From Solobacterium sp. (GTDB taxonomy: Bacteria; Bacillota_I; Bacilli_A; Erysipelotrichales; Erysipelotrichaceae), in contig JAFRMA010000098.1 of the NCBI GenBank assembly GCA_017430925.1, positions 1 through 64,000 on the forward strand: 64,000 bases of DNA, written 5' to 3'. A program made the position numbers and the translations under genes. Below, in pieces: positions 35,011 through 41,961 of this stretch (positions are counted from its first letter, which is position 1; each line of letters starts with the position of its first letter). The notes below the pieces were generated by a model, which saw nothing but the letters and a program-made list of their open reading frames with translations, did no database searches and was not told where the DNA came from.

Positions 35011-35892
35011 TCAGGCTTTGTTTTTGGCTGTATCCGCTAACGTCACCAGTACGATCGACAGTAACATCAGGAAGTATCCCGCCCACTGAATCCCCTGCGG
35101 TACCGCATGATAAAACAAGATATCCGTAATTACACAAGTTATAGGTTCAAACAAACTGATGAACGCCACCGAAGGAGAACCAATCAGTGCCACACCCTTC
35201 GCTGTCAGGATCATCGCTGTAACCAGGCCAAGACTTGAAGTAATCATATAGAAAATCTCTCTGTTCCCGGGGATATACATTGTACGCATGACTACGGAAT
35301 ATAAGAAATAGCTGATCATCGTCAGGCACATGACATAGAAGATCGTTATGGGTTGTTCAAGATCCTTGTAGGATGCTTTCTCAAACGCGATCAGGTATGT
35401 TCCCCAGCCGACACCGGAAAGTACAGCGATTGCCATACCCGTAATTGAACCGGTACCGTAACTGTAGATCAGGAGTATCAGAGCCGCCAGAGTACAGAAG
35501 ATCGCATAATAAGTCAGCCGGTGAAACTTCTCGTGAAACAGGATACGCATGATGATGCACACCGCTACAGGGTAAAAGAAATGACATGCTGTGGCAAGGC
35601 CAAGACTGATGTACCGGTAGGAGATCACCAGCAATGTACTGGTGAAGATCGTTGCGCCTGCCCCAAAGATGATCAGATCCCGAAATTGTTCTCTGTTGAT
35701 ACGAAGAGAGTACTTTTTCCAGATAACAAACACAAGTACAAATACTGTACTGCACAGGAAGCGATATGCCATACTGCCGGATAATGTGGCATTCTGCGCA
35801 GATGTGATTTCCTTTGTCATCAGGGGCACAATACCGTAAATCACGGCAGAGATAATACTGTATACAATACCTTTAATCGTATCTGACTTCAT
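35011..35892 (-). CDS. EamA (DMT superfamily) transporter
   Basis: The 293-residue protein has about ten hydrophobic membrane spans arranged as two repeated EamA domains. The N-terminal IYGIVPLMTKEITSAQ is typical. Such proteins export or import amino acids, sugars, purines or other metabolites. No specificity is evident. A promoter (TTCACA, 17 nt, TATAAT; near 35915-35943 on the minus strand) precedes the gene. The imperfect repeat at 35958-35994 lies just upstream. Confidence 0.9.
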   Translation of the reverse strand: MKSDTIKGIVYSIISAVIYGIVPLMTKEITSAQNATLSGSMAYRFLCSTVFVLVFVIWKKYSLRINREQFRDLIIFGAGATIFTSTLLVISYRYISLGLATACHFFYPVAVCIIMRILFHEKFHRLTYYAIFCTLAALILLIYSYGTGSITGMAIAVLSGVGWGTYLIAFEKASYKDLEQPITIFYVMCLTMISYFLYSVVMRTMYIPGNREIFYMITSSLGLVTAMILTAKGVALIGSPSVAFISLFEPITCVITDILFYHAVPQGIQWAGYFLMLLSIVLVTLADTAKNKA

Positions 35893-35957
35893 CTTCCAAC
35901 CCCAATTACTGTAGATTATATCCCCATATCCATTGACTGTGAAATACTGTTTTATCT

Positions 35958-35994
35958 ATCCGGGTATAGAAAAAGTGCAAGGTATTCCTGCAGA
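35958..35994 (+). repeat. Imperfect direct repeat, copy A
   Basis: This 37-bp sequence is 81 percent identical (30 of 37 by eye) to copy B at 37295-37331, in the same orientation. The shared core is AAAGTGCARGGTAT. It lies 66 nt upstream of the EamA start. Shared regulation of two minus-strand genes or the scar of an insertion would both explain it. Confidence 0.7.
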
Positions 35995-36009
35995 ACTGTC
36001 ATACGGCAG

Positions 36010-36020
36010 CGGTTGTCCTC
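36010..36020 (+). repeat. Inverted repeat, 5' arm of the toxin locus
   Basis: CGGTTGTCCTC is the exact reverse complement of 36226-36236. A transcript running through both would fold back on itself over 205 nt and enclose the toxin gene. Fold-back of this kind keeps some type I toxin mRNAs untranslated. Confidence 0.8.
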
Positions 36021-36078
36021 CTCTTCCGGGGAGGTGGCGGCTCCCTCTCAACGATTCTTTCGCCAGGAGGTGGTCACT

Positions 36079-36189
36079 ATGGACGTGATTGGTATTATAG
36101 TCGCTGTTGTTACTCTTGTAGTAACTTCGATAGGCTTAGGCCTTCAGATAGCGTCTTATATTAATTCAACGAAAAACGATCGCCTATAA
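36079..36189 (+). CDS. Candidate type I toxin: 36-residue single-span membrane peptide
   Basis: The peptide begins MDVIGIIVAVVTLVVTSIGL. It has one hydrophobic helix (about residues 3-28) and a short polar, charged C terminus (NSTKNDRL). This is the build of Bacillota type I membrane toxins and holin-like peptides, though I cannot assign a named family. AGGAGG (36065-36070) sits 8 nt before the ATG, an excellent ribosome binding site. A duplicate GGAGGTGG (36030-36037) and a complementary CCTCCTC (36017-36023) lie upstream and could hide or decoy it. The stop codon lies in the loop of a strong hairpin. A convergent promoter at 36262-36270 would make an antisense RNA. No other open frame explains this region. 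Confidence 0.65.
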   Translation: MDVIGIIVAVVTLVVTSIGLGLQIASYINSTKNDRL

Positions 36190-36215
36190 CTCCAACATAG
36201 TCTAACGATCGTTTT
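36173..36215. terminator. Bidirectional terminator at the end of the toxin gene
   Basis: AAAACGATCG (36173-36182) pairs perfectly with CGATCGTTTT (36206-36215) around a 23-nt loop that holds the toxin stop codon. It suits termination of both the toxin mRNA and the antisense RNA, as in par/fst-type loci. Confidence 0.8.
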
Positions 36216-36225
36216 CGTTAACTCA

Positions 36226-36236
36226 GAGGACAACCG
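36226..36236 (+). repeat. Inverted repeat, 3' arm of the toxin locus
   Basis: GAGGACAACCG is the exact reverse complement of 36010-36020. It lies past the terminator hairpin, so the toxin mRNA must read through to include it. In the antisense RNA it lies near the 5' end. Confidence 0.8.
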
Positions 36237-36261
36237 TCACTGATGGTGCTTTTACGTATTA

Positions 36262-36270
36262 TTTATACCA
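36262..36270 (-). promoter_or_regulatory. Extended -10 promoter of the candidate antisense RNA
   Basis: TGGTATAAA on the minus strand matches the extended -10 form TGNTATAAT at most positions. It points toward the toxin gene and away from the nucleosidase-like gene. Confidence 0.45.
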
Positions 36271-36307
36271 CACCCTGTACCGGATTTCCTGGTGTAATCC
36301 GTACAGA

Positions 36308-37246
36308 TCAGGAATCCTCTTCCGGAAAATTGATCTGTAATTTCGCGAACAAGTCTTCCAGATCCAGCCGGGCATCCATGGTCCGGTATACACGTATCTT
36401 TTTTGTTCTGGGATTTTTACCGTGAATATAGGTCATGTCCGGTGCAAATGTCGGTGGTTTGATCAGATCATAGAGATCTGTTCTGGTTGTCTCACACATC
36501 AACGCTGCAATCGTACCTTCATCTCCGAGAGCCCAGAGTTCTCCGTGCGGCCACCGCGGAAGCCAGGTATGTTTATTGTTGAATTCAACCATCTGTTCAA
36601 ACAGATATCTGCCGATCTTTCCGTACGGTCGTACTCTAAGCTGCAGTTCTGCCAGAGATACCGCAAACTGCTTATATACAGGTTTCGGCACCTGCCATAA
36701 CTCTGCATCAGATTTGAATACGACATTTGCGGCGTGAATATCCTGACTGAGATTAAACTCACTTTCCCCCTCCGGATAAGCACCTCCTCCGATCCAAATC
36801 ACGACGATCTTTTTACAGATCTCTGGTTCCATAAGTATTGCGGATGCCAGATCCGTGATTGATCCCTGCATGCCTATATACAACGGTCTGGGATCATCCT
36901 TCATTGCCTGCTGAATAATAAACCGTGCCCCTTCAGAGTCTACCGGTGTCTCCTCATCCGGCATGGGAATACCACTTCCCAACAATACCGGATACTGTCC
37001 CTGCAGGTGCATCAGTTCCAGTATCTTGTCTATTTCTTCCTTACTGGCAATAACGGATTCTCCTGCAGGATATCTGCCGTCATTCAAGTCAAAATGTGCG
37101 GCGATAATACCTTCAACCTCCAGCTTATCTGTCATCAGGCAATGCGCCACGGTAAACTGGTCATCTGCCTCATTCTTACAGTCTGTGTGAATGATATACC
37201 GGAGACGTTTCTCTTCCGGTACCTGAAAATTATACTTAGGCCACAT
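36308..37246 (-). CDS. Nucleoside-hydrolase-like protein
   Basis: The 312-residue product (start at 37246) looks like the inosine-uridine nucleoside hydrolase fold. The metal-binding N-terminal segment is IIHTDCKNEADDQF (about 20-33), a variant of the usual DTDPGxDDA. GMQGSITDLASAI and VVIWIGGGAY resemble further active-site strands. It probably cleaves an N-glycosidic or similar bond, but the altered motif leaves the substrate open. A GGAGG site 8 nt before the ATG at 37246 is better placed than for the GTG at 37267. An inverted repeat (37275-37294) and repeat copy B lie just upstream. Confidence 0.75.
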   Translation of the reverse strand: MWPKYNFQVPEEKRLRYIIHTDCKNEADDQFTVAHCLMTDKLEVEGIIAAHFDLNDGRYPAGESVIASKEEIDKILELMHLQGQYPVLLGSGIPMPDEETPVDSEGARFIIQQAMKDDPRPLYIGMQGSITDLASAILMEPEICKKIVVIWIGGGAYPEGESEFNLSQDIHAANVVFKSDAELWQVPKPVYKQFAVSLAELQLRVRPYGKIGRYLFEQMVEFNNKHTWLPRWPHGELWALGDEGTIAALMCETTRTDLYDLIKPPTFAPDMTYIHGKNPRTKKIRVYRTMDARLDLEDLFAKLQINFPEEDS

Positions 37247-37274
37247 CTTCACTTCCTCCGCTTTCACTTTATCA

Positions 37275-37294
37275 TATCCGGGGAATTCCGGATA
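37275..37294. promoter_or_regulatory. Inverted repeat upstream of the nucleosidase-like gene
   Basis: TATCCGG and CCGGATA arms (37275-37281, 37288-37294) are separated by 6 nt. A TATGAT -10-like box on the minus strand (37271-37276) overlaps it, as an operator would. Confidence 0.4.
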
Positions 37295-37331
37295 ATCCGG
37301 TTATACACAAAGTGCAGGGTATGTCTGCAGG
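37295..37331 (+). repeat. Imperfect direct repeat, copy B
   Basis: This matches copy A (35958-35994) at 30 of 37 positions. It is 49 nt upstream of the nucleosidase-like gene, a position comparable to copy A relative to the EamA gene. Confidence 0.7.
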
Positions 37332-37353
37332 GCTTTAGATTGCATCACAAAAA

Positions 37354-37390
37354 AAGATGAATCTTAACCGGATGAGGTTTAGATCCATCT
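37354..37390 (-). terminator. Terminator of the citrate lyase genes
   Basis: GATGAATCT and AGATCCATC (with a G-T pair) form a stem extended by flanking A-T pairs. A run of seven T residues follows on the minus strand. It is just past the citF stop. Confidence 0.85.
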
Positions 37391-37403
37391 TCTTTAAGAA
37401 TTC

Positions 37404-38960
37404 TTACAGTTTATACGGTTTGATCTTTCTGACTACGTCAAGGATCGTACCATCTCTCGCTTCAAGTACAGCGACAACTTTGTCTTCCCACTGCAGGTCA
37501 TCCGGACGGCCGACAAGACTGTATGCCTTTTCTTTCAGACTTTCGATCGTCACATGCTTGATTCCTGCTTTATCCAGGCACTCGATCAGATCCGGTCTTA
37601 ACGGATTGACTGCGATACCATAGTCAGTAACCAGTACGTCTACACAGTCGCCGGGAGTTGTTACGGTAACCACATGTTCACATACGGTTGCCATACGTCC
37701 TCTGGTCAGAGGAGTAACGATAATACATACCTTGGAGCCTGCGGCTGTATCCGGATGTCCGCCCGGCGCGCCTCTCAGGACACCGTCAGAACCAGTCAAT
37801 ACGTTAACGTTGAAGTCTGTATCGATTTCCAGAGCAGCTAATACAACGAAGTCCAGTTTATTGACAAATGCGCCTTTATTTGCCGGATTCGCATACTGGG
37901 AAGCACTCATTTCAAAGTGATTCGGAGTCTGATTGATACTATGTACAGCATCCAGGTCAAAGTCCTGAACATCAATAACCTTACCGACTTTACCCTTCTT
38001 CAGAAGTTCAACCATCGGACCGCAGATACCGCCGATTGCCCATCCCATCTTGATGTTACGTTCATCCATCAGTTTCTCCAGGAACAGGTTGGCAGCCAGA
38101 GAAGGTCCGCCTACACCGGTCTGGAAAGAGAAACCTTCCTTGAAATACGGAGTAGAAGCGATAACTCTCGCAACATCCTCTGCCATCATCAGATCTCTCG
38201 GATTCTGCGAAATACGTGCAGCTGCAGAAGCAATCTTCTTCGGATTACCGATGGAATCAACAACAACGACTGCATCCACATCAATTGCTTCAACACTTGC
38301 CGGATAGTTCGGGAAATCAACGAGGCAGTCTGTAACGACAACAACATGATCCGCAAACTTCGCGTCGGTCATCGCATAGCCCATACTGCCGCAGTCACTC
38401 TTACCGCCGATACCACGGCAGTTACCTACACAGTCACTGGTCGGAGCTGCTACAAACGCGATATCGATGTGTACTTCACCTGCTTCAATCGCACGAGGTC
38501 TGCCGCCATGGCTGCGGATAATTGCCGGAGTCTTTAACTTACCAGCAGATACCACTTCACCCATACGTCCGCGGATACCACTGGTCTGGATACCAACTAC
38601 CTTACCCTGTTCAATATAATCCGCAATCGGATCATGAGCACTACCCAGGGAAGTAGCCGCAATTGTCAGATCTTCAAGACCAAGCTCTTCGATTGCTGCT
38701 TTCATAACCATGTTTACGACATAGTCACCATCTCTTAAGTGATGATGGAAACTGAATGTCATACCACTCTTGGCGCCGCAGTCTCTTAATGCCTGAGCCA
38801 GTGAATCAACGATCTTGCTTTCCTGCGGTTTCTCATAACGGCGGGTTTTCGGCCCGGCTTTCTGGATATATTTACCATCCAGGTAATTCTTACCCTGATA
38901 TACTTCCTTGCCGTTTACCAGCAATTCTTCCGGGATGTCTCTTCCTACAGCGTTTTTCAT
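37404..38960 (-). CDS. citF: Citrate lyase alpha subunit (citrate:acetyl-ACP transferase)
   Basis: The 518-residue protein matches CitF. It moves the acetyl group between the CitD carrier and citrate to form citryl-ACP, in the cytoplasmic citrate lyase complex. The N terminus (MKNAVGRDIPE) and the FSFHHHLRDGDYVVNMVM segment near residue 105 are strong CitF signatures. GGHPDTAAGSK near 405 is also typical. It overlaps citE by 4 nt (ATGA). The complex normally needs the CitC ligase, CitG and CitX to attach the prosthetic group; none is in the window. Confidence 0.96.
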   Translation of the reverse strand: MKNAVGRDIPEELLVNGKEVYQGKNYLDGKYIQKAGPKTRRYEKPQESKIVDSLAQALRDCGAKSGMTFSFHHHLRDGDYVVNMVMKAAIEELGLEDLTIAATSLGSAHDPIADYIEQGKVVGIQTSGIRGRMGEVVSAGKLKTPAIIRSHGGRPRAIEAGEVHIDIAFVAAPTSDCVGNCRGIGGKSDCGSMGYAMTDAKFADHVVVVTDCLVDFPNYPASVEAIDVDAVVVVDSIGNPKKIASAAARISQNPRDLMMAEDVARVIASTPYFKEGFSFQTGVGGPSLAANLFLEKLMDERNIKMGWAIGGICGPMVELLKKGKVGKVIDVQDFDLDAVHSINQTPNHFEMSASQYANPANKGAFVNKLDFVVLAALEIDTDFNVNVLTGSDGVLRGAPGGHPDTAAGSKVCIIVTPLTRGRMATVCEHVVTVTTPGDCVDVLVTDYGIAVNPLRPDLIECLDKAGIKHVTIESLKEKAYSLVGRPDDLQWEDKVVAVLEARDGTILDVVRKIKPYKL

Positions 38961-39871
38961 ACCAGATCCCCCTCATACAAACCGCAAGCTTTAGCCAGAC
39001 GCAGAGTTCTTTCCGCTCCCGGAATGAATGCGATATCAACCATCTTGCCGTTTACTGTAAATACACCGAGACCCTTGGCCGCATTCTCACGGAATGCACT
39101 GACCATCTGCTCAGCCTGAATGATTTCTTTTTCTGTCGGTGCGAATACTTCATGAACATAACGAATCTGTTTCGGGTTGATCAGACTCTTACCGTCAAAG
39201 CCCATAGCTTTGTTCTGCTGAACTTCTGCACGGAAGCCTTCTTCATCATCCAGATCTGTAAATACTGTATCAAAGCACTGTACACCTGCTGCTCTTGCGG
39301 CAATCAGCATCATTCCTCTTGCTGTTACCATATCGATACCATCTCTGGTCGGCTTTGTCTGCATGCACTTACGGAAGTCTCCGCCGCTGATTGCCACACC
39401 AAGCATACGATCCGATGCTGCACAGATCTCATACGCATTCAGAATACCCTTAGGGCTTTCCAAAGCAGCCATTAATAAGGTTCTGCCCTTTTCTACACCG
39501 AATTCCTCTTCCGCAGCTTCTACAGCTTTCTCTACGGTAATGACATCCTGCGCGCTTTCACACTTGGCGATACGGATACCATCAGCGCCGCCGGCAACAC
39601 ATACACGGATATCTTCCTGCCAGTGCGGAGTATCCAGACCATTGATACGTACGATAACCTCTGTATCACCGTAATCAATTGTCTTCAACGCATGGTACAG
39701 AGAGAATCTTGCGGAATCTTTCTGGTTTTCTGCTACGGCATCTTCCAGATCCAGCATGATACTGTCACAGCCGTAAATATAAGCATCTTTGATTAATCCC
39801 GGTTTCTGCGCGTTCATGAACATCATGGTTCTGCGCAGACGGTCTTTCTGTGGTTTCGGACGCGGAATCAT
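38957..39871 (-). CDS. citE: Citrate lyase beta subunit (citryl-ACP lyase)
   Basis: CitE splits citryl-ACP into oxaloacetate and acetyl-ACP. From the ATG at 39871 the protein has 304 residues, the normal length. LRRTMMFMNAQKPGLIKDA (11-29) and IYGCDSIMLDLEDAVAENQK (near 31) are family signatures, with the Mg2+ site in the LLMAALESPKGILNA region. The ATG overlaps the citD stop by 4 nt. A longer frame starts at a TTG inside citD and is less likely because GGGGAGG lies between the two starts. It lies between citD and citF. Confidence 0.96.
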   Translation of the reverse strand: MIPRPKPQKDRLRRTMMFMNAQKPGLIKDAYIYGCDSIMLDLEDAVAENQKDSARFSLYHALKTIDYGDTEVIVRINGLDTPHWQEDIRVCVAGGADGIRIAKCESAQDVITVEKAVEAAEEEFGVEKGRTLLMAALESPKGILNAYEICAASDRMLGVAISGGDFRKCMQTKPTRDGIDMVTARGMMLIAARAAGVQCFDTVFTDLDDEEGFRAEVQQNKAMGFDGKSLINPKQIRYVHEVFAPTEKEIIQAEQMVSAFRENAAKGLGVFTVNGKMVDIAFIPGAERTLRLAKACGLYEGDLV

Positions 39872-40170
39872 CGAATCATTCCTCCCCAAGGAATATCCTT
39901 GTCAGCCTTGTCACAGCTGCGGAATACCGCACACTCAATACGAGCAGCCAGAGTACAGTCCAAAGCACCCTTATCCACTACCGTGATCTTCGCATTATCT
40001 ACTTCCAATCTTTCCAGAGTAGCCAATACAGTCTCTTTAATCTGACGACCATACTGGTTCATGACGCTGCTGGATAACTCTAACTCAACGGTGCCGTTTC
40101 CCGGTTCAACGGTTACCTGGGCATCACTTGATTCAAGAGTACCAGCCATGGCAGTCTTTTTGATTTCCAT
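39868..40170 (-). CDS. citD: Citrate lyase acyl carrier protein (gamma subunit)
   Basis: The 100-residue CitD carries the 2'-(5''-phosphoribosyl)-3'-dephospho-CoA arm. The attachment serine is S14 in AGTLESSDA, the family motif. The C-terminal GMIR end is normal. GGGAGG before the ATG marks the start. It is the first gene of citD-citE-citF. The upstream 137 nt are very AT-rich and hold TATAAT-like boxes (for example 40259-40264 on the minus strand). Confidence 0.95.
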   Translation of the reverse strand: MEIKKTAMAGTLESSDAQVTVEPGNGTVELELSSSVMNQYGRQIKETVLATLERLEVDNAKITVVDKGALDCTLAARIECAVFRSCDKADKDIPWGGMIR

Positions 40171-40307
40171 ACATAGCCTCCCTTTCGGTATTATCGATAA
40201 TTTAATCGTAGTATAAATATGGATATAAACAAATATATTTTTCTTTACTTTTGCATAAATTATATCTTATATAGAAATAATTTAATTTAGATTTTTGTTT
40301 ATGCGTG
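40171..40307. promoter_or_regulatory. AT-rich control region of the citrate lyase genes
   Basis: The 137 nt between the kinase-gene stop and citD are far richer in A and T than the neighbours. No terminator of the upstream kinase operon is visible, so read-through into citDEF is possible. The AT richness fits regulators of the CitI/CitO type that bind AT-rich sites, but no defined site was found. Confidence 0.35.
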
Positions 40308-41954
40308 TTATCTCTCTTTACGCAAAGCGTTCAGGTACTTCATAACATCATTCTGTCCTTTGCCAAAGTACTCGGTAAGCCTGCGGTATTCGTTGTATAA
40401 GCAATCATATACTTTGGCATTCTGCGGATCCGGAGTGAAGACTTCCTCTCCCTTTTTCCCCAGTTTACCGGCTATCTCCGCAATCGATGTGTACCCGGTT
40501 ATCTCCGGAGAAGCAGCAGAAATTCCCACTAACGCAGCTCCGTAACAACTGGCATTCGCGGTTCCGCACAGACGGATCTCACGGTTGCAGACATCACTGT
40601 AGATCTGTACCAGCATACGGTTCTTTGCGGGTATTCCGCCGCTCAGTACGATCTTGTCAATATGTACCCCGGTTTCTTCAAACTGTTCCAGGATCCACCG
40701 TGTTCCATACGCCGTAGCTTCAATCAATGCCAGGTAGATTTCTTCTGGTTTTGTCATCAGATTCATCCCGAGGATCAACCCGTTAAGATCAAAATCTGCC
40801 AGTGGTGTACGTACACCGTTAAACCAGTCCAGCGCCAGCAATCCGGAATCTCCGGCACGATATCCCTGTAACTTCTCCGTCAGAAGCTGGTGAAGATCCA
40901 GTCCCTTTTCCTCTGCTTCCTTGTGGTACTCCGCAGGAACGCAGTTGTGCGTAACCCAGCGGAAATGATCACCCACACAACTCTGCCCGGCTTCATAACC
41001 GTAATACCCCGGCAATATACCGTTGTAGACAAGACCACCGACACCCGGAACAGGTATTTCTTTTTCCGACAATAGTAAATGACAGGAAGACGTACCGACT
41101 ATGATCATCATCGTACCGGGAGTTGTGATTCCTGCCGCAAGCACTGACGCATGCGCGTCAATGAATCCCGCAGCTACAGGAGTACCCGGAAGAAGCCCAA
41201 GCAGATCTGCCATCTCCGGTATCAGTTCTCCTGCCTTGTCTCCGACATTCAGCATGGGCGCATTCAGCTTTTCTTCCACAAGGTTTTCCAGGCGGGGATC
41301 AAGTTCACGGAGAAACTCACGGGAAGGATATCCCTGGCCATAACGATAAAACAGTTTATATCCCGCACCACAGGCAGCTCGTACTTCCTGACCGGTCAGT
41401 CTCATGACAAGCCAGTCTGTAACCTCCATAAACCTGGCTTTTTCGTAAACCTTCGGAGCGTGCCGCAGCGTTTCCAGAATCTTTGGCAGCATCCACTCAC
41501 TCGATACCACCCCTCCATAGTACTTCAGCCAGCTCTCCTGCCGTTCTTCCGCAAGTTTGAGGATCTGTTCGGCTTCTGCTTCAGCTCCGTGGTGTTTCCA
41601 TAGTTTGATATATGCCTGCGGTTCATTGCGGAATTCATCACTCATACACAGCGGGTAACCCTGATCATCCACTGCAATCATCGTTGTGGCTGTGACATCG
41701 ATTCCGATACCCACGATCTCTTCCGGAGATACACCGGAGTTTTTCATAACCCCACAGATTACTTCAGTTAAACCATCCAGATAATCCTGAGGATCCTGCA
41801 ATGCCCAAGTACCTGCCGGAGTATTCCTTTCCATTATCCCGTGAGGATAATCAAATGTACAGGAAGATACTTCTTCACCGCTGTGGATATCAACCAGCAA
41901 AGCTCTGACAGATAATGTACCGAAGTCCAGACCGAGCGCATATTTACTCTTCAT
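40308..41954 (-). CDS. FGGY-family carbohydrate kinase, L-ribulokinase (AraB)-like
   Basis: From the ATG at 41954 the product has 548 residues, close to AraB. GLDFGTLSVRALLVD (8-22) is the ATP-phosphate motif with the AraB-like GTLS. GFIDAHASVLAAG and the MIIVGTSSCHLL block near 290 are also as in ribulokinases. It should phosphorylate a ketopentose or related ketose at the terminal hydroxyl. The gene starts 7 nt after the AraM-like gene, which supports this start over one more than 230 nt upstream. The classical partners AraA and AraD are absent. Confidence 0.85.
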   Translation of the reverse strand: MKSKYALGLDFGTLSVRALLVDIHSGEEVSSCTFDYPHGIMERNTPAGTWALQDPQDYLDGLTEVICGVMKNSGVSPEEIVGIGIDVTATTMIAVDDQGYPLCMSDEFRNEPQAYIKLWKHHGAEAEAEQILKLAEERQESWLKYYGGVVSSEWMLPKILETLRHAPKVYEKARFMEVTDWLVMRLTGQEVRAACGAGYKLFYRYGQGYPSREFLRELDPRLENLVEEKLNAPMLNVGDKAGELIPEMADLLGLLPGTPVAAGFIDAHASVLAAGITTPGTMMIIVGTSSCHLLLSEKEIPVPGVGGLVYNGILPGYYGYEAGQSCVGDHFRWVTHNCVPAEYHKEAEEKGLDLHQLLTEKLQGYRAGDSGLLALDWFNGVRTPLADFDLNGLILGMNLMTKPEEIYLALIEATAYGTRWILEQFEETGVHIDKIVLSGGIPAKNRMLVQIYSDVCNREIRLCGTANASCYGAALVGISAASPEITGYTSIAEIAGKLGKKGEEVFTPDPQNAKVYDCLYNEYRRLTEYFGKGQNDVMKYLNALRKER

Positions 41955-41961
41955 CTGCGCA

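Larger units (their letters stand above)
36170..36255 (-). ncRNA. Candidate antisense antitoxin RNA
   Basis: An extended -10 box, TGGTATAAA on the minus strand (36262-36270), would start an RNA near 36255 running against the toxin gene. It would end at the hairpin 36173-36215, which has a T run on this strand, giving about 85 nt. It overlaps the 3' end of the toxin gene, including the stop codon. No open frame with a ribosome binding site is seen in it. No good -35 box was found, so activity needs proof. Confidence 0.45.
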
